The notes under the pieces: model-generated
What the model was told of the DNA's origin: nothing
The model's input: the letters and a program-made list of their open reading frames with translations, nothing else
Databases searched by the model: none
Shown here: in pieces, positions 58,833 to 64,000 of the stretch
How positions within the stretch are numbered: the first letter of the stretch is position 1
Layout: each line of letters begins with the position of its first letter
Position numbers and translations under genes: made by a program
Source of the DNA: Callaeas wilsoni
Taxonomy: Eukaryota > Chordata > Aves > Passeriformes > Callaeidae
NCBI GenBank assembly: GCA_013398955.1
Contig: VWPU01000959.1
Span: 1-64,000 of the forward strand
Length of the DNA: 64,000 bases
Direction: 5' to 3'

Positions 58833-60869
58833 GAGCTGCAGGTTTTTCAGAATGAAGACAAACTAGTTTGGGTACCAGCAGCATTCCTGTGAAAAGCACA
58901 ATCTTCCCTGTCAGTTATAAACCAATTTATTCATGATAGGGACACTGGAACTTGCCAAGTAGCTAGTAAGAAATGTTTGTGCCTTAGTGTTTTCTTCAGC
59001 CTTCAGAAGTGCTGGTTACTCTGCATGTGCTGAAGGCTTTCTCTGTCAACTGAGTATGCCCTACTGAGAAGGAAGAACACAACCTAATCAGAAAATTCAT
59101 TAAATGTGTTTGCTTAGGACTCTCATGTTACAGTAAGATGCCCATGAAATGGCCACGGAGAAATAGTTTTATTCCGTGCACTTAAAGTGAAACAAGCAGT
59201 AGTTTAGAAAAGGCATTTTAATCACTGGTCCATTACACAGCAAACAGGGCAAGTATTGAATTTACTATAAAAGTATCCACCAACCGGAGAAGCAGAAAGA
59301 AAAAATATGAACTACCCCCGATCCCTCACCTCCCACAGTGTGAACAAGGTTAAGAAGCATTTGTGCAAATGGATATATTTCTGGCTTGGAGCCAACTGGG
59401 GAGAGAAAGCAATTGCTATAGATAGAATCCCAGAAGGTGTAACAGAAGTTGCAGCACGCTGCTGGAGGCTGAAGTATGTCAAGAACGAGGTTAGCAATTA
59501 GTAATTCCAGAAACTTTATTTAAGCAGAGTCTGCTCACAGGTAGCAGACTCCACAGAATTCTAAACATGGAAGCAGTTGCTGGTGTTCTTCTACTCCTTG
59601 GGACAGTAAGTATAAACATTTGTGATTTACTTAGAGAAGGACACTTCAACACACATTTAAGAGTCCTGGCCACTTGACAGCAGCAGGCTTTAAATTCCAT
59701 AGATGTAGAAGCATCTTTTCCCCGTCATTAAAACCCTCACCTCTGAAGGAACATTACCAGAAGAACTGATCTTGATCAAATACGAATTTTATACATAGCA
59801 TATTCCAATTTTTTTAAATCCAAAACTAAGTTTACGTTTCCAATAAGATACTATTGTATTTTTTTTGGCACAGGCACACAACAACATAATGTTCTCTATT
59901 CAGACAGTACATACATCTATCCCTTATTTTCCATGTAAAGAAATACAGGGACAAGCTTTTGGCCAATCTGCCTACAACAACAGCTACTGCTCTAATAGTT
60001 ATTTTGCATTACCTGCAACTCCCTCTGTAGAGGTGTAAACCTGTGAAGCTTACAGCAGGCAAAACCTGCCATATCCCCAAACGTCAGAGTTATTTGCCCC
60101 TAATAATGGTTGACAGTTTTTAGCAATGTATAATTAGGGATGAATAAAACAACTATGACACTGGAAACCACATTTCTCAAAGCAGCAGTTTTAGTTAATT
60201 GAATCGTTATCTTTCTTACTTCTTCTTGAGCTAAGGCATCCAGTGGTTTACTATAAAATGAGCCTGTATACAAATGCCTTCAATTAGTGGTTATTTTGAG
60301 GAGAGTTTATGTTCTGCAGCAGACCAAATTAATCTTTTATCTTTTCCCTTTTGAGATAATTGCATATTCACATAATTGCATCCTCTGTGAATTACGGAAA
60401 GTGATGACTATTTGGAGGTGACAACTCTCTGTGAGGTGCACAATTACACGAGGTACAAGGAGAAATCACCAAGAAGCTTAAAGTGGCCTCTTTTTTAATA
60501 TATTCTTACAAACCTTCACACAGCACTTAAAAATGTGTGAAGACATAACACATTACACATAACAAGATTCAGACACAGGCTATCATAAAGGTTTTGGAAA
60601 GACTACGACCTAACTTAATGAATAACAAATATGCCAAAAAATGCTACTACTTGTTTTAATAATAAAATACTACTTTAAAGCAGATCTTTAGGCATTTGAT
60701 CTGACTGCCACCCATCTTCTTGGGAAGAATATTCTTCCAAAGATCTACAACCTGACTGTCAGGTTGCCTGCTCTTTCATCAGTGTAAGCTCCTCAGTTTC
60801 CACAATTTGGGCTGCTAGCAATCAATTCCATAATGTTTGCAAGAGTTAAAATTGTTTATTTTGTGTGCA
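58833..60869. other. intergenic, mostly without recognisable features
   Basis: Apart from the weak candidate first exon at 59517-59605 and an AT-rich candidate element at 60180-60470, I see no gene, RNA or named repeat here. Confidence 0.5.
59517..59605 (+). other. weak candidate promoter and first coding exon of an unknown gene
   Basis: TATTTAAG at 59517-59524 is followed about 45 bases later by ATG at 59567 in an excellent context (AAACATGG). Thirteen codons (MEAVAGVLLLLGT, a signal-peptide-like start) then lead directly to a consensus donor GTAAGT at 59606. The combination is what the first exon of a secreted-protein gene looks like. I found no convincing second exon in the remaining 4.4 kb, and I recognise no protein with this start. 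It may be chance. Confidence 0.2.
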
Positions 60870-61020
60870 AAGCACTGGATTAGATCTCAGCAATCTGGAT
60901 TTTGTTCCTGTTTCTGTAGGTCACCCAGATGGGTAATCTGCAAGGTTACCACTCTATTCCTCAGTTTCTTCATCTGTAAAATGGGAATAATTATATTCAC
61001 TAGCTTTTAAAAAACATTTC
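60870..61020 (-). mobile_element. MIR-like ancient SINE remnant
   Basis: The stretch CCTCAGTTTCTTCATCTGTA followed by AAATGGGAATAATTATA is the hallmark of MIR in reverse complement. Upstream, GATTTTGTTCCTG, then GTCACCCAGATGGG, occupies the place of the MIR region with the 'GTGACC' and 'TTAACCTCTC' motifs. The element is old and diverged, but its core is unusually readable for a bird genome. Confidence 0.7.
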
Positions 61021-64000
61021 AAGACATACATGGTTAATGATTAAGCAGTGTGGATTATCCCTGATGAGTAACACACAGCTGCTAACACACTGACTTATTC
61101 ACTTTCATATTAACATCTTTATTTAAACATTCGCAAAACACTCATTTTGTCAAGCAGCAACTCCAAAGAAGCTTTTATGCAGCACAAGTGTAATTAGAAT
61201 AGTAGAGAAGTGATGAGACTTTGAGCTCAAGGGACTATCTGGTATTTTAAGTTCAAGTAATTGAAGTGGCAAGAAGAGTTTCCAATTCAAGTCTGCCCTC
61301 CGCTGGCTTTAGCAGAACACTGCTAATAAATTTCCGATCAATAGTGTCTTTCTGTAATGAAGTGAAGCAATTAAATTAATAGAGGTGATATATTTGTTAA
61401 TTGACACCCTTAATCAGCATTTATAAAAAATTTTGTAATAGTAGTTAAATGATTTCTAATTTTTTTTTAAAAGTCCCATCTAGGCTCTCTGTCAGATTCA
61501 TGTTCTTCAGGTTTTCAAAAGCCCATCAGCATATCATCCATATTAGAGTTGCTGGAAATAACATACAACAGGGAAGTAACATTCTGCATATGGCTTTAAA
61601 GAAATGTAATAGAAAAACTAAGAAAAATATTTTGCTTGATACAATTAATAACTCTAGTCATTAATAGATAGTGCTGTATGTATTAGTCAAGTACTAATGC
61701 CCTAAGAGAGACCAGGATCTGTCTAGTCTAGTACTCTGTCACTAGAAGCAGCCTGTCTCCTTAAAATATGAGAGGAAAAAAGAAGACCCTTTTTTACTGT
61801 GTTTATTTTAGAAAGAATTTTCCATCACAAATACCACACATAAATAACTCATCTCTTAACTCAGGACGACTCATTTTCCTTTCTATTTTTAAAGTAGGAA
61901 GGTAATAGGGGTGTAGGGAACTATCTTATTTATACTTACACAGATTCATCTAGAGTGATTTCAATGCCAAGGTGACATTGGTGTCTGAAATATAAAATCT
62001 GTATGATTATGTGCTGGCTGATGTGATCAAGCTGAAAAGCCTCTGGTTCATATATCTTGTCATCTTCATGCTTTCTTACACATAACAACATTTAATCTCT
62101 TGTGACTGCTACCTAAATCTAAAATAAAGGAGTACAATATTGTTTCTTCAGGTGTGTACTTAATACACACGTGAAGAAAAGGGAAAAAATAAAAGTATTA
62201 CAGAAATGCCATTTTATTTGGACCATTTAAATGCTTGGAAATCAGGGTCAGATTCACACAGCTTGTGCCAAATGTGCCTAAACAGACTTTATAAAGCAGA
62301 ACATAAGGAACTTTCACAAGTTCCCTGAATGTCCTCTGCATCTGCTAAAATTCTTGCTTAAACGGTTCTCATTCAAAAGTAAAACCTTTAGAAGTCCATT
62401 AACATTTCACAAGAAGCAGCAAAAGGCACACAACAAATCTGCCATTACAGGTTTGGGGCAGGTTTTTTTGTTTGTTGATTTTTTTCCCTCTAGGCAGGAA
62501 GCTAAGGAAAAAACTAATGAAATCTCATTAATCACTCTAGTACCTACTGCTACAAATCACCCTCTTAAACTAGACTCCAAAAAACCCAGCATCTAAAATG
62601 ACTAAAATGCAGTTGTTCTGCACTTCCAGAAGATTAAAGTTCGAGATTTTTAATAATCCTAACTGAAAAGCAGCGGCATTGATTGAAACACTGATAGGTA
62701 TTTCTCTGAAAGGTGATTTGTTTTCTGTGCAATAGTGGAAAGAGTCTTAGATGAACTTATAGGCATGTCAATCAGGCTGTCAATATATAGAGAAGACACA
62801 CTTGCGTGTCTACTTGACAACGTTTTGAAAGAGGTAAAATCTAAAAACGTTTGTCTGGGCTAAATATGGCATACGACTACACTAAAACAGACAAAGTATG
62901 GACAGAAATTATGTATGAAAGGCAAAAGGGAAGCATTTTAAGAGACTAAATTTTATTTTAATAGAATAGTAAAAACTTCATTAACCATGAGCTGCGCTTC
63001 ATTTAATCTTGATAGCACCAGATGAGACTTGGAAAGGAAGAAAAGAGCTTTCCTTGGTCGCCTTCTGGTATCTAGGAAAGGCCTTAATTACTCCTCATTA
63101 TAATACTAAATTACTAACCTTCCATGTACCAAAGATCTCAAAGAATTTTCAGTGAAATCTGAACTCCTGAAATGCAAAAGCTAAAGACAGACATAAAAGT
63201 TGACACTTTTGTCCATATTGGATGAATTTCCAAATTCTGAAAGGCAGCTCTTGCTGGAGTGTCCAGGCAGCACACCCGGACGGGGCTTGGCCAGAGGAGT
63301 GAACTGCTCCTCACCTTGCTGGTCACAGTTAGGCTGGGCTGAATTGGGAATATGACAAAAGGTTTGTCCTTAAGTTTCTGAAGTCAATTCACTCAAAGTG
63401 AACAATGAAGATAAATTAATATCTATGTTCAGTTTAACTTAATAATTAGTTCAACATTTAGATATACTACGAATTATTCAGTATGACACATTTGCTTTGT
63501 TGACTGGGCAATCTTACTCTGAAAGATCTGAAAATACATGTATTTTTACCTTTCCTTTTATGCTCTGGATTCTAATTTGTATTACAAGTTGTTAAAAACT
63601 ATTATAATGACAACACTAAAACCTAGACCGTGCTATGCCTTAAATTCTTTTGAAATTAAAGCTATACTAAATTAAACTTTAATTTATACTTTGAAAAAAA
63701 GATCTTCATTTCAACAAACACCCTTCTTGTTTTGGAAGTTGCAACAAAAAAAGATACTTAGGGATATACACAGTAACTGAAATTACATATAATTTGTTTT
63801 ACTGGGACTTAAGACAAAACCCAGAACAAACTGGCAAAAAACCCACACAGACCTGTTTCAGATACACCTGGCATATTTCAACTCAGAGGTTCTTCTTTAT
63901 GCTTTACTACATGTTTTCTTAGTTTATAACCAGAGTTAATTAGTAGCTTGTTGTATATCTTTATCTTGCAAAATCTGAGTGCACCCAAAAGCACTATTGT
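61021..64000. other. intergenic, candidate conserved non-coding sequence
   Basis: This is AT-rich sequence to the window end. Positions 61120-61440 have the look of a conserved non-coding element: dense homeodomain-type TAATTG/ATTAAT motifs, no repeat signature and no coding potential. A short GC-richer stretch at 63240-63345 is unassigned. I see no exon of TOMM7 or IL6. Confidence 0.45.

Noticed and set aside
61449..61664. Open frame following a pyrimidine tract, considered as second exon of the 59.57 kb candidate
   Set aside because: The tract ends AAAAG rather than a clear CAG or TAG, and the product has no secreted-protein features such as ordered cysteines.

Overview
The window looks like nuclear DNA from a bird. 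The evidence is a vertebrate gene with long GT-AG introns, several CR1 LINE remnants of the types typical of birds, and at least one endogenous retroviral LTR of a family I know from bird genomes, especially passerines. I cannot name the species from the sequence.

The window holds one clearly recognisable gene, on the + strand: HYCC1 (hyccin, FAM126A), the adaptor subunit of the plasma-membrane PI4KA-TTC7-FAM126 complex that makes PI4P. Positions 1-860 are a CpG island with its probable promoter and non-coding first exon(s). An intron of about 18.8 kb follows. The coding sequence starts at 19625 and runs through nine exons up to 31419. It then takes one of two phase-compatible 3' terminal exons: 37650-37918 gives a 419-residue protein with an alternative tail, and 38816-39369 gives the 514-residue form that matches human hyccin (521 residues) to its last residues. 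The two tails cannot be joined in frame. The 3' UTR probably runs to a good poly(A) signal near 41.5 kb.

Region by region: 1-0.86 kb is the CpG island. 0.86-19.6 kb is intron 1, with a CR1 tail, a short CpG-dense patch, a possible LTR fragment and a decayed CR1 carrying endonuclease but no reverse transcriptase. 19.6-31.4 kb is the compact exon block. 31.4-39.4 kb holds a solo LTR, the alternative terminal exon, a second LTR-like block and the last exon. 39.4-43.3 kb is 3' UTR and flank, with a diverged direct duplication of about 400 bp. 43.3-64 kb is intergenic, with five CR1 fragments, one MIR-like SINE, several AT-rich stretches that look like candidate conserved elements, and one weak candidate for the first exon of an unknown secreted-protein gene at 59.57 kb. 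In human the next genes on this side are TOMM7 and IL6; I see neither here.

I found no CRISPR array, operon, rRNA or tRNA, and nothing that clearly amounts to an undescribed system. The most useful leads are the alternative hyccin tail, the duplicated 3' segment, and the overlapping upstream reading frame at the hyccin start codon.
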